Positions 16,959-24,964 of a stretch of 64,000 nt of DNA are shown here, in pieces. The DNA comes from Ruminococcaceae bacterium UBA1405 (GTDB lineage Bacteria > Bacillota > Clostridia > Oscillospirales > Ruminococcaceae). The stretch covers positions 58,626 to 122,625 of the forward strand of contig DBQB01000003.1 of NCBI GenBank assembly GCA_002305685.1, read 5' to 3'. The notes under the pieces are model-generated. The model was not told the origin of the DNA and made no database searches. It saw nothing but the letters and a program-made list of their open reading frames with translations. Both the position numbers and the translations under genes were made by a program. The stretch's first letter is position 1, and each line of letters opens with the position of its first letter.

Positions 16959-17408
16959 TCAGTTTACCTTCCTATCAAAATTAATATTGCCCTTAGAACT
17001 AGCCGTTGCAGGAGTCACTCCTGCAACGGCTGCTTTCATTTCCACGGTCTGCGCCCCGGAATTTTTAATCAGCGGCGATCTTTTGAACAGTCTTTTCAGA
17101 GTCGTTCTTTCCTCGTCTGTGAGCCGCTTGTATTTCAGCCGGAACGCCTTGCAGAAGATTTCCAGAAATTCCTGTACCCTATCGCCGGTGGATTGCATAG
17201 CCTTTCGGACTTCCTTTATCAGTTCGTCGGCGGGCGTGGTATCCAGCGCACTTTCAATGTCCTTCTCATGGGCTTTGCGTATATCTGCGTATATCGTGGA
17301 GGATTGCATCCCATATTTTATGTGTCACATGGCAGAAAAATCTTCTTCCTCTATCTGACCAGCTTCCAGAATTTTCAGGGAGTGGTCTGCGGCGACTTCA
17401 TTTTGTAT
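16959..17408 (-). pseudogene. Decayed gene of the mobile island (unknown product)
   Basis: A 116-codon frame from 17309 encodes a charged helical protein (ADELIKEVRKAMQSTG, FLEIFCKAFRLKYKRLT). Its frame continues upstream through an in-frame TGA (17325-17327) into EVAADHSLKILEAGQIEEED, up to another TGA at 17409-17411, so the gene is interrupted. No ribosome binding site precedes the internal ATG. The last residues read through a 31-bp palindrome. It is probably debris of the integrative element; I do not recognise the family. Confidence 0.5.
17001..17031. repeat. 31-bp near-perfect palindrome
   Basis: AGCCGTTGCAGGAGT is followed by one C and then its exact inverse ACTCCTGCAACGGCT. As RNA it gives a stem of about 13 bp with a small loop. 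There is no T run on either side, so it is not a typical terminator. Confidence 0.8.
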
Positions 17409-17425
17409 TCAACCAGCGATGGTAC

Positions 17426-19093
17426 TCAGGGGACGATGACGCCATCCTGAAGGGTGACCACACGGTCGGCATCCTGCAAGAAGGCCGCTCGATGGGAGAT
17501 GGCCACCACTGTGAGATGACGATGGCGGCGAACCTCTCCAATGGCAACCCGCAATTCCTGTTGGATTTTTTCATCCACATTGGCGGTGACCTCATCCAAC
17601 AGCAGCACTTCGGCTCCCCGCAGCAGTCCCTGGGCCAGTCCCAGACGCTGCCGCTGTCCGCCGGAAAGCAGCTGCCCCGCCTCACCCACATCGGTTTGCA
17701 GCCCCTTGGGAAGCTCCCGGACAAAGTCTCCCAGCCGCACCAAATCCAGCACCTCATACAGCTGCTGTTCGGTCGCCTCAGGAGCAGCCAGCCGCAGGTT
17801 TTCCTCCAAAGTGCCGGGGAACATGAAGGTCTCCTGGGATACCTTGGCAATGTGGCGACGCAAGGACGCCTTGGAAAACGCTTCCAACGCCTGACCATCG
17901 ACGGTGATGCTGCCCTGCTGCGGCTGATACATCCCCAACAGTAGGTCAAACAAGGTGGATTTGCCTGCCCCATTCTCGCCGGCAATGCCCAGCCATTCCC
18001 CCTTTTCAATGGTCAGCGTCAGCCCTTTTAGCACATTGCCCCGCTCTTTTTGGTAGGCAAAGCTCAGGTCCTGCAGCTGAATACGCCGGTCAAAGGAGAA
18101 TTCTTTGGTTCCCTCCGGTTCCTTGCTTTCAAGGGTGAGGATTTCAAAGAGACGGTCGAATTTTCCCAGCTGAGACTTAAAGTGATAGTTGGTGGTCATT
18201 GCTTTGCGGGCTACGGTGAAAAAACGTCCGCTGTAACTGGTCAAAATCACCAGGTTGCCCAGGGTCATCTCCCCTTTGACAATCAGCAGAGCCGCTACAC
18301 CGAAGGCAACGCCGGTAAAGATGGTGTTGGAAAAATCATTGATCCAAAGGCCAGCCAGATTTTCCAGCACCGCGTTTTTGCCCCAGATGCCCAAGCTCTC
18401 CTGATTGAGCAGCCGCAGCTTTTGGCTCTGGGTCTGCTCCAACACCATCGACTTGACAAACTTGATTCCCCGCAGCGTATCGGCCACCACCTGATTCATC
18501 TGGGCGTTGTAGGACACAATCCGCCGGGATAGATCCCGCACCTTGTTGGCAAAAAAGTTGCTGGGAAAATAGGAGACCGGGAAATACAGCAACATCCAAA
18601 GGGCGATAATCCAGTGGATATGCAGCAGATAGGCAAAGATCACCAAGCCGCCAGCCAAACTGGCAAACAGCGTCGGCAGGTCAGAGAGCCAAAACATCAC
18701 ATACTCCATCGCCTCGCTGCGGCAGTAGGAGGCAAGCTCAGCGGAATTTTCCCGCTCAAAATAGGACACCGGCTGCTCGAGCAGCTTTTCAAACCCGTCC
18801 ACAAACAGTTTGCATCCCATTTTCCGGCCGGCCATCGCCAAAAAATAGCGGTAAAGGGCCTGAAAGCTGGTGGAGATCAGCGGCAGCAGGCAAAACCAGA
18901 GCAAAGCGGTAAGGATGCTGCGAACATTTCCTGCCGGGACAGCCACATCCATCAGATATTCCATCAGCATCGGTGGCACCAGTGCCACCAGCTGCACCAA
19001 CAGCGCCAGGGCAAACGAGCTGAAAACACAAAGCTTAAAATGAGGGATATTCGCCACCACCTGGCGGCGAACACTGGATTCATTTCTTTTCAC
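17426..19093 (-). CDS. ABC exporter, fused permease and ATPase
   Basis: This 555-aa half-transporter has an N-terminal six-helix membrane domain (about 15-300) and a C-terminal ATPase (about 330-555). It would dimerise to export a lipid, drug or peptide. Visible are Walker A GENGAGKST, the Q-loop region KVSQETFMFPG, the signature LSGGQRQRLG and Walker B EVLLLDEVTANVDE. GGGAG lies 9 nt before the GTG at 19093; the frame itself opens at an unlikely TTG. The protein ends abruptly at DGVIVP, where most homologues continue 15-30 residues, and the decayed island starts right there. So the 3' end may have been replaced by the insertion; the motifs remain complete. Confidence 0.9.
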   Translation of the reverse strand: MKRNESSVRRQVVANIPHFKLCVFSSFALALLVQLVALVPPMLMEYLMDVAVPAGNVRSILTALLWFCLLPLISTSFQALYRYFLAMAGRKMGCKLFVDGFEKLLEQPVSYFERENSAELASYCRSEAMEYVMFWLSDLPTLFASLAGGLVIFAYLLHIHWIIALWMLLYFPVSYFPSNFFANKVRDLSRRIVSYNAQMNQVVADTLRGIKFVKSMVLEQTQSQKLRLLNQESLGIWGKNAVLENLAGLWINDFSNTIFTGVAFGVAALLIVKGEMTLGNLVILTSYSGRFFTVARKAMTTNYHFKSQLGKFDRLFEILTLESKEPEGTKEFSFDRRIQLQDLSFAYQKERGNVLKGLTLTIEKGEWLGIAGENGAGKSTLFDLLLGMYQPQQGSITVDGQALEAFSKASLRRHIAKVSQETFMFPGTLEENLRLAAPEATEQQLYEVLDLVRLGDFVRELPKGLQTDVGEAGQLLSGGQRQRLGLAQGLLRGAEVLLLDEVTANVDEKIQQELRVAIGEVRRHRHLTVVAISHRAAFLQDADRVVTLQDGVIVP

Positions 19094-19694
19094 GGTACAC
19101 AACTCCCTTGATTTCCGATTGTTTTTTACTCGGTCATCCGCTGTCAACAAAGGGAGCTGCTGCGCCCTTTGTCAGCAGACAAAGGGCATCAAGATGATCT
19201 TCAGTGGATATTGTATGATGTAGCAAATTCTTAACATACAGGCAAAACCTCATTTTCTGTGTGTAAACGAGAAAAATTACACCTTCATCATTTTGGGGTA
19301 TACCGAAGCAAGTACATCAAAAGATTTTGGGGATCCAATCCGATTTATGGGAACACTTTTCCTCAATAAAAAACGCCTTAATTCATCTACTATTTTAATA
19401 TATATTTTTTGTATGTCAATGATATTATATGGATAATGTCCAAATTTGCATTGCGTGTCAAGTAAATCCAGAATAGCAAATGGTTCATACCTTTACCGCA
19501 ATGATTCTTCGGCTATTGCCCCAAGATATGGACTTCAGCCTTTGACCGTAAACCGTTTGATCTTGCAAATTTTGAAAGCAGCAGTTGTATTTTTCGGAAA
19601 ATTCCGCTAAAATAGAAGGGAAATTCAAGGGTAATATGCAGGGGACACATATCCTCCCTGCGAAACACCCAAAAAACAGTAGGAGATGATCCCT
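19094..19694. other. Intergenic region between the ABC exporter and the amidohydrolase
   Basis: About 600 bp, divergent and AT-rich, with no convincing gene. The only clear signal is the promoter at 19585-19613. Nothing else is recognised; the AT-rich patch near 19390-19450 may hold the exporter promoter. Confidence 0.5.
19585..19613 (+). promoter_or_regulatory. Predicted promoter of the amidohydrolase gene
   Basis: TTGTAT and TAAAAT are 17 nt apart. The palindrome GGAAAATTCC sits in the spacer, where a regulator could bind. Confidence 0.65.
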
Positions 19695-20867
19695 ATGATC
19701 GCACTCAAAGGCGGAAAAGTTGTCACCGTCACCGGCAGCACCTTCGAAAACGGCGTCGTATTGGTAGAGGACGGCAAGATCTGTGCCGTTGGCTCCGCCG
19801 ACACCATAGCCATTCCCCAGGACGCCGAGTTGGTGGACGTCACCGGCAAATGGGTAACCCCCGGCCTCATCGACGCCCACACCCATATCTCCACCTTCGC
19901 CGAGCCCTCCCCCAGACCCAACATCGGGGACGGCAACGAGATCACCGACCCCATCACCGCCCAGCTGCGGGCCATCGACTCCATCAATCCCCATGACCTG
20001 GCCATCGCCAAAGCTCGGGAAGCCGGTTTCACTACCTGCTATACCGGTCCCGGTTCCGCCAACGTCATCGGCGGCACCGGCATCAGCTTTAAGTGCAAAA
20101 ACGGGGATTCCCTCTTTGATATCGTCATCCCCGGCTCCGCTCAGATGAAGATGGCGCTGGGAGAAAACCCCAAAAACTGCTATGGCGGCAACAGCAAAAA
20201 GATGCCCCAGACCAGAATGGCTGTGGCGGCGCTGCTGCGGGAAACCCTCTACAACGCCAAGGTATATTCCGACAAGCTGAAAGCAGCGGAAAGCGATCCC
20301 TCCAAAGCGCCCACCCCCAACTTTAAGCTGGATGCGCTGGTACCGGTGGTTCGGGGCGAGATGAAGGTGCGTATCCACTGCCACCGCGCCGACGACATCA
20401 CCACCGCCATCCGCATTGCAGAGGAATATCATCTGGATTATTCCATTGAGCACGCCACCGAGGGATATAAGATTCTCAAGGTGCTCAAGGAGCATAACTG
20501 CACCTGTGTGGTAGGTCCGCTGCTGATGGACCCGGTCAAGATGGAAATCTGGGGCTGCCGCCAGGATACCCCCGCCAAGATGGAAGAGGCCGGCATCAAC
20601 TTCTGTCTGACCCAGGATACCTCCTCCGGAACCAGATGGCTGCCCATCAATGTGGGCATCTGCATGGCCAGAGGGCTTTCTGAGCAGGCTGCCTTTGAGG
20701 CGGTCACCATCCGTCCCGCCAAGCTGCTGGGCCTTTCCGACCGCATTGGTTCGCTGGAAGTGGGTAAGGATGCGGATATCGCCATCTTTGACGGGCATCC
20801 CTTCTCCAACTTTACCCTCTGCAAAGCCACAATGATCGACGGCGTATTTGAGTATAACGCGCTGTAA
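19695..20867 (+). CDS. Amidohydrolase family protein (imidazolonepropionase-like)
   Basis: This 390-aa metal-dependent hydrolase has the small beta sandwich at both ends and a TIM barrel between. Metal-site motifs are GLIDAHTH (about 62-69), IHCHRADD (about 220), IEHATEG and LTQDTSSG with the late Asp. The C-terminus has ITIRPAKLLGLSD-like and VGKDADIAIFDGHP, typical of the imidazolonepropionase/prolidase-like branch of the superfamily. AGGAG lies 9 nt before the ATG at 19695, and the promoter and terminator show that it is transcribed alone. The substrate cannot be told from the sequence; secondary amides or cyclic amides are usual. Confidence 0.88.
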   Translation: MIALKGGKVVTVTGSTFENGVVLVEDGKICAVGSADTIAIPQDAELVDVTGKWVTPGLIDAHTHISTFAEPSPRPNIGDGNEITDPITAQLRAIDSINPHDLAIAKAREAGFTTCYTGPGSANVIGGTGISFKCKNGDSLFDIVIPGSAQMKMALGENPKNCYGGNSKKMPQTRMAVAALLRETLYNAKVYSDKLKAAESDPSKAPTPNFKLDALVPVVRGEMKVRIHCHRADDITTAIRIAEEYHLDYSIEHATEGYKILKVLKEHNCTCVVGPLLMDPVKMEIWGCRQDTPAKMEEAGINFCLTQDTSSGTRWLPINVGICMARGLSEQAAFEAVTIRPAKLLGLSDRIGSLEVGKDADIAIFDGHPFSNFTLCKATMIDGVFEYNAL

Positions 20868-20893
20868 TCCCGGTCCATCTTTGCATTTTATAG

Positions 20894-20924
20894 AGGGCTG
20901 CCCCCAGGGTAGCCCTTTCTTTTT
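20894..20924 (+). terminator. Rho-independent terminator of the amidohydrolase gene
   Basis: AGGGCTGCCC pairs with GGGTAGCCCT and is followed by TTCTTTTT, 26 bp past the stop codon. Confidence 0.8.
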
Positions 20925-20971
20925 CCCTGTGCTTGCGTTCAAAATCCCAGCTTGAGAAAGGCGCCCGACAT

Positions 20972-21415
20972 ATGAAAATCATACAGATCACCGAAAACAA
21001 AAAACAATATCTCCCCCTTCTGCTGCTGGCAGACGAACAGGAAGATATGATCGACCGTTATCTGGAACGGGGAACCATGTATTTGCTGGACGACGACGGC
21101 CCCAAAAGCGAATGTGTGGTCACCGACGAGGGAGACGGAATTCTGGAGATTAAAAACATCGCCACCGATCCTGCCTTTCAGGGAAAAGGATACGGCAAAG
21201 CGCTCATCGCTTTCCTGGAAACCAGATACCGTGGCCGTTACCGTATCTTGCAGGTTGGCACCGGCGATAGCCCGGCTACCATCCCTTTTTATGAGGGCTG
21301 CGGGTTTACCCGCTCCCACCGGCTGACAAACTTCTTCGTGGAACATTATGACCATCCCATCTACGAAGATGGGGTCCAACTTGTGGACATGGTTTATCTG
21401 CGAAAAGAACTGTAA
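20972..21415 (+). CDS. GNAT family N-acetyltransferase
   Basis: This 147-aa protein transfers an acyl group from acyl-CoA to an amine. The core has the strand EIKNIATDPAFQGKGYGKALI, containing the pyrophosphate-binding QGKGYG loop, then GRYRILQVGTG and FYEGCGFTRSHR, the usual end of motif B. The length is normal for a stand-alone GNAT. The ATG at 20972 is chosen because homology begins there; AAAGG is 11 nt upstream. It is close to the homologous group of small GNATs annotated as YfmK or PaiA-like, but the acceptor is unknown. Confidence 0.88.
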   Translation: MKIIQITENKKQYLPLLLLADEQEDMIDRYLERGTMYLLDDDGPKSECVVTDEGDGILEIKNIATDPAFQGKGYGKALIAFLETRYRGRYRILQVGTGDSPATIPFYEGCGFTRSHRLTNFFVEHYDHPIYEDGVQLVDMVYLRKEL

Positions 21416-21436
21416 ACCGTTCTTTTGTATCTATGC

Positions 21437-21488
21437 AAAAAAAGCGATCCGAATCTCTCACCGACAGGTGAAACATTCGGATCGCTTT
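21437..21488 (-). terminator. Terminator downstream of tRNA-Val
   Basis: AAAGCGATCCGAAT pairs with ATTCGGATCGCTTT over a 20-nt loop; on the minus strand seven T follow. It also closes the GNAT gene from the other side, less strongly. Confidence 0.85.
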
Positions 21489-21564
21489 GGTGGAGACGCA
21501 CGGGCTCGAACCGTGGACCTCCTGCGTGTGAAGCAGGCGCTCTGACCAGCTGAGCTACGCCTCC
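21488..21564 (-). tRNA. tRNA-Val (anticodon CAC)
   Basis: A full cloverleaf with acceptor stem GGAGGCG/CGTCTCC, D-arm GCTCAGCTGGTCAGAGC, anticodon stem CCTGC/GCAGG with loop TTCACAC, T-arm with GGTTCGAGCCC, discriminator A and encoded CCA. Confidence 0.97.
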
Positions 21565-21620
21565 ATTGAGGGGTCAAAGCCTTTCTTGAGATACCGGAAA
21601 ATCTTTTCCCACAGGAAAAG

Positions 21621-21696
21621 TGGTGGAGACGAAGAGGATCGAACTCTCGACCTTACGGATGCGAACCGTACGCTCTCCCAGCTGAGCTACGCCCCC
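21621..21696 (-). tRNA. tRNA-Ala (anticodon CGC)
   Basis: The cloverleaf has acceptor GGGGGCG/CGTCTCC, including the G3-U70 pair that marks alanine tRNAs, anticodon stem TACGG/CCGTA with loop TTCGCAT, T-loop GTTCGATCC, and encoded CCA. It is transcribed together with tRNA-Val, 56 bp downstream. Confidence 0.96.
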
Positions 21697-21740
21697 AAAA
21701 ATCGGTACGTATCTATTATAGCGTCCTTTTTCAAAAAAGC

Positions 21741-21779
21741 AACCCCTTTTTCCAATTTTTTTTGAAAAAGGGGTTGTTT
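21741..21779 (-). terminator. Terminator downstream of the small membrane protein gene
   Basis: AACCCCTTTTTC pairs with GAAAAAGGGGTT; on the minus strand GCTTTTTT follows. It lies 17 bp past the stop of the membrane protein gene. Confidence 0.75.
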
Positions 21780-21795
21780 TACCGGCGAACCTATC

Positions 21796-22203
21796 TCAAC
21801 GGCCAAAGAGGTTCGCCAAAGGCTCCACCACGCTGTTGAGATTGGCAATGCCCTCGTTGAGCTCCTGAATGTTGATGCTGGAAAGGGTTTTCAGCGCCTC
21901 GCCAACCGCCTTGAGCGCTTCTTCCAGAGCCGTGCCGCTCTGCGCCATCGTCGTGTTGATGTTCTCCGCAAGCTGTACAAAATCCACCCGATTGAGGGTT
22001 TTGATCAACTCGTCGAGATTGGCGGTGGTCACCTCCACCTGGGACATCAGCTGTGTTGCACTGGTGACGAAAGCAAGAACGGTGGGACCAAACCAGGCCA
22101 GCAGCACAATCGCTCCTGTCAGTCCGATGAGCACCAACACCGTCAACAGCCGTAACCAAAACAACAATTTCTTTGAAACCCGCAGCTGTTCCTCTTCCAT
22201 CAT
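21796..22203 (-). CDS. Small membrane protein with extracytoplasmic helical domain (DUF948-like)
   Basis: This 135-aa protein has a short basic start, one long hydrophobic segment (about 16-48) and a helical remainder rich in Leu, Asn and Thr (VTTANLDELIKTLNRVD, ALEEALKAVGEALKTLSS) with heptad spacing. It resembles DUF948-type proteins and the coiled coils of receptor or secretion proteins, but no family can be claimed firmly. GGAGGAG lies 5 nt before the first of two adjacent ATGs at 22203. It is monocistronic between the alcohol dehydrogenase terminator and its own. Confidence 0.7.
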   Translation of the reverse strand: MMEEEQLRVSKKLLFWLRLLTVLVLIGLTGAIVLLAWFGPTVLAFVTSATQLMSQVEVTTANLDELIKTLNRVDFVQLAENINTTMAQSGTALEEALKAVGEALKTLSSINIQELNEGIANLNSVVEPLANLFGR

Positions 22204-22310
22204 ACGCACTCCTCCTCGCCGTCTGTTGTTATCCATATTATAGACTTTGACCACCCATACTGCAACTGTTTTCCCAAGCATATCCATAATCCATTGGTTT
22301 TCAGACTATA

Positions 22311-22347
22311 AAAAAACAAAGCCCGGAAAGATTCCAAGGCTTTGTTC
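22311..22347 (-). terminator. Terminator of the alcohol dehydrogenase gene
   Basis: AACAAAGCC pairs with GGCTTTGTT; on the minus strand TTTTTTT follows the stem. It is about 57 bp after the stop codon. Confidence 0.8.
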
Positions 22348-22404
22348 TTTTGGGAAATACAGCAAGGCTGTTACAGGTATGTGAAAGAAGATGTCGCCAA
22401 TCGA

Positions 22405-23595
22405 TTAGAAATCGATCTCTTTGTCATAGTAGCAAGCCAGCAGCAGCTTCTCCATCTCCTCCTGAGAGGGCTGACGGGGATTGGAGCCGGTGCAGGCATC
22501 GCTGATGGCCAGAGCAGCAACGTCTTTGAGCTTGTCGTTAAACTCTTTCTCGTCGATAATACCACCCTCGTACTCCTTGATGCAGGTAGGAATATCCAGG
22601 GAAGCGTTCATCGCCTTGAGTTCATTGATCAGAGCGTCTACCAACTCGGTGGTGGTTTCACCCTTCAGTCCGATAAAGCGAGCGATCTCCGCATAACGCA
22701 CCGCAGCGCTTTCCACCTTGGAGTTATATTTGATCACCTTGGGCAGATACATAGCGTTGGCGCAACCGTGAACGATATGTCCACCGGTAAAGGCAGCGCC
22801 GGTCTTATGCGCCATAGAGTGAACGATACCCAGCAGCGCATTGGAGAAAGCCATACCAGCCAGGCACTGAGCATTGTGCATCCGGTCACGGGCAGCCATA
22901 TCGCCGTCATAGGAAGCCTTCAGATCGTTATGGATCATCTTGATGGCGTGCAGCGCCAGAGGATCGGTATAATCGCAGTTCATGGTGGAAACATACGCCT
23001 CGATGGCATGGGTCATCGCGTCCATACCGGTGTGGGCGGTGAGTTTCTTGGGCATGGTCTCAGCCAGCTCAGGATCCACAATGGCCACATCGGGAGTGAT
23101 GTTAAAGTCAGCCAGAGGATATTTGATACCCTTCTGATAGTCGGTGATAACCGAGAAAGCGGTTACCTCAGTAGCGGTACCGGAGGTAGAAGGAATGGCG
23201 CAGAAACGAGCTTTGGTGCGCAGGGTGGGGAAGTTGAAGGGGATAATCAGCTGCTCCATGGTGGTGTCGGGATATTCATAGAAAGCCCACATCGCCTTTG
23301 CAGCATCGATGGGAGAACCGCCGCCCATGGCTACGATCCAGTCAGGCTGGAATTCCTGCATCATCTTGGCGCCCTTCATAACGGTTTCAACACTGGGATC
23401 GGGCTCAACGCCTTCAAACAGCTTAACCTCCATGCCGGCTTCCTTCAGGTACTCAACCGCACGGTCCAGAAAACCGAAACGTTTCATAGAGCCGCCGCCA
23501 ACAACGACAATCGCTTTGGAACCCTTCAGATTTTTCAGTTCCTCCAAGGAGCCTTTGCCATGGTATAAATCGCGGGGAAGTGTAAAACGAGCCAT
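22405..23595 (-). CDS. Iron-containing alcohol dehydrogenase
   Basis: This 396-aa cytosolic enzyme reduces aldehydes or ketones with NAD(P)H. The N-terminal nucleotide-binding half has VVVGGGSMKRFGFLD and AMGGGSPIDAAKAMW. The C-terminal half has the iron-binding His residues in HSMAHKTGAAFTGGHIVHG followed by CANAMYLP. The length is normal for the butanol/propanediol dehydrogenase group. GGAGG lies 8 nt before the ATG at 23595. Its promoter is overlapped by a Rex-like operator, consistent with a role in disposing of NADH during fermentation. A LysR regulator is divergent. It ends at a terminator, so it forms a single-gene unit. Confidence 0.95.
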   Translation of the reverse strand: MARFTLPRDLYHGKGSLEELKNLKGSKAIVVVGGGSMKRFGFLDRAVEYLKEAGMEVKLFEGVEPDPSVETVMKGAKMMQEFQPDWIVAMGGGSPIDAAKAMWAFYEYPDTTMEQLIIPFNFPTLRTKARFCAIPSTSGTATEVTAFSVITDYQKGIKYPLADFNITPDVAIVDPELAETMPKKLTAHTGMDAMTHAIEAYVSTMNCDYTDPLALHAIKMIHNDLKASYDGDMAARDRMHNAQCLAGMAFSNALLGIVHSMAHKTGAAFTGGHIVHGCANAMYLPKVIKYNSKVESAAVRYAEIARFIGLKGETTTELVDALINELKAMNASLDIPTCIKEYEGGIIDEKEFNDKLKDVAALAISDACTGSNPRQPSQEEMEKLLLACYYDKEIDF

Positions 23596-23740
23596 TTCAA
23601 TTACCTCCATTTTGTATACAAACAACCGGTGTACAAACTGTCTTTCCTACAACAGAAGTATAAACGTTTGAAAATTAACAAAGCCTTTACACTTTCTGTG
23701 TTAAACGGTAAAACAATCGAAAATAATCTGTAAATCAGCG

Positions 23741-23769
23741 TTATTATGAGATTGTTTTTCTTTTAACAA
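23741..23769 (-). promoter_or_regulatory. Alcohol dehydrogenase promoter with overlapping Rex-like operator
   Basis: On the minus strand TTGTTA and TAATAA are 17 nt apart. The 18-bp stretch 23752-23769 matches the Rex box TTGTTA-N6-TAACAA at 11 of 12 defined positions and covers the -35 and half the spacer. Another -10 candidate, TATAAT, lies at 23774-23779. NADH-sensing Rex would repress here when NADH is low. Confidence 0.65.
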
Positions 23770-23893
23770 GTTCATTATAGCATTGCGCATCGCAGTTTTG
23801 AAATATATAATATATATTGCATACATATAAAAATCAATATATTATAATCCCTCTGTATCCGTCTGCGGGATTTTCAAAAAGGAGGTAAAAACC

Positions 23894-24835
23894 ATGCAGC
23901 TGATCCAACTGCAATATGCTGTCGCCGTCGCGCAGCACGGCAGCATCACAGAAGCCGCCAAAAGCCTCTACATTGCCCAGCCCAATCTGAGCAAAGCCCT
24001 CAAAGAATTGGAGGAAGAATTGGGCATTTTGATCTTTTCCCGCACCACCCGGGGGGTTGTCCCCACCGAGGCAGGAAAACGATTCCTTTCCGGCGCTGCG
24101 GAAATCCTGCAAAAGATGGAAGAATTGCAGACAATTACGCAACAAAGAGGAGAAATGCTGTTTCGCCTGCACATCACCTTTTCGCCCTATCTTGATCCCA
24201 TCCCCCCCATACTGGAGCGGCTGGCGTCGATGCAGCACAGCGCACCGGATACCGACTGGGACATCGCTTTCATCCAGACCGGAGCGGTAAAGGCCATTGA
24301 GGCCCTCACCGGTGGGGAGAGCGAACTGGCGGTGCTGTGCTATCCGGAACGCTACCATCGTTTTTTCCAGCAGCAGTTTACCAAAAACCAGTTTGATATC
24401 CATCCGCTGGCCCAACAACCCTTTTACCTGGTTTGTTCCCGGCAGCATCCGCTGGCAGGCCAAAAACAGGTCAATCCCCAACAACTTACCGGACTTCCCC
24501 GCCTGATGCTGGACGGTACCCTTCCTTCCCTTTCCCAACGCCAGCGCCGGGAGGTTGCGGAATATTTTCCCAACCACAGGGTACTGCGTTGCTCAGACCG
24601 GGATCTTGCATTCTCCACCCTTACAGCGCTGCCCGGCAGCTTTCTCTGGCATCCACCCATGTCCGTCCCACAGCTGGAAAGATACGGACTATCCCAAATT
24701 TGCTGCCGGGAGGCGGGAAGTTTCCGCATCGTGGCGGCGATACCGCCAAAACGCTCTCATTCCCCGGCAGTAAGACGGTTTATCCGTTTTATCACCGAGT
24801 CTATGACCGATTTCTACAATCCCAAGGAACGATAA
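23894..24835 (+). CDS. LysR family transcriptional regulator
   Basis: This 313-aa regulator has the winged HTH in residues 1-60 (LQYAVAVAQHGSITEAAKS, then AQPNLSKALKELEEELG and FSRTTRGVVPTEAG) and a C-terminal periplasmic-binding-like domain (about 90-300) that would bind a small effector. GGAGG lies 9 nt before the ATG at 23894. It is divergent from the iron alcohol dehydrogenase gene, 298 bp apart, so that gene is the most likely target, although LysR proteins also act elsewhere. A strong terminator follows. Confidence 0.92.
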   Translation: MQLIQLQYAVAVAQHGSITEAAKSLYIAQPNLSKALKELEEELGILIFSRTTRGVVPTEAGKRFLSGAAEILQKMEELQTITQQRGEMLFRLHITFSPYLDPIPPILERLASMQHSAPDTDWDIAFIQTGAVKAIEALTGGESELAVLCYPERYHRFFQQQFTKNQFDIHPLAQQPFYLVCSRQHPLAGQKQVNPQQLTGLPRLMLDGTLPSLSQRQRREVAEYFPNHRVLRCSDRDLAFSTLTALPGSFLWHPPMSVPQLERYGLSQICCREAGSFRIVAAIPPKRSHSPAVRRFIRFITESMTDFYNPKER

Positions 24836-24846
24836 AAGACATGATA

Positions 24847-24910
24847 AAATCCCCCTTAACCCTTTTGGCGCTGCTTTGCCCCAAAGGGTTACGGGGGATT
24901 TCTCTTTCCG
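24847..24910 (+). terminator. Terminator between the LysR gene and the ABC-2 operon
   Basis: AAATCCCCC...AACCCTTTTGG pairs with CCAAAGGGTT...GGGGGATTT and TCTCTTT follows. The genes on both sides converge on it. Confidence 0.8.
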
Positions 24911-24964
24911 GTAGATGATTTTTCAACAAAGCCTTCCGTGATCTGTCCGATCCTTCTTTCTGAA

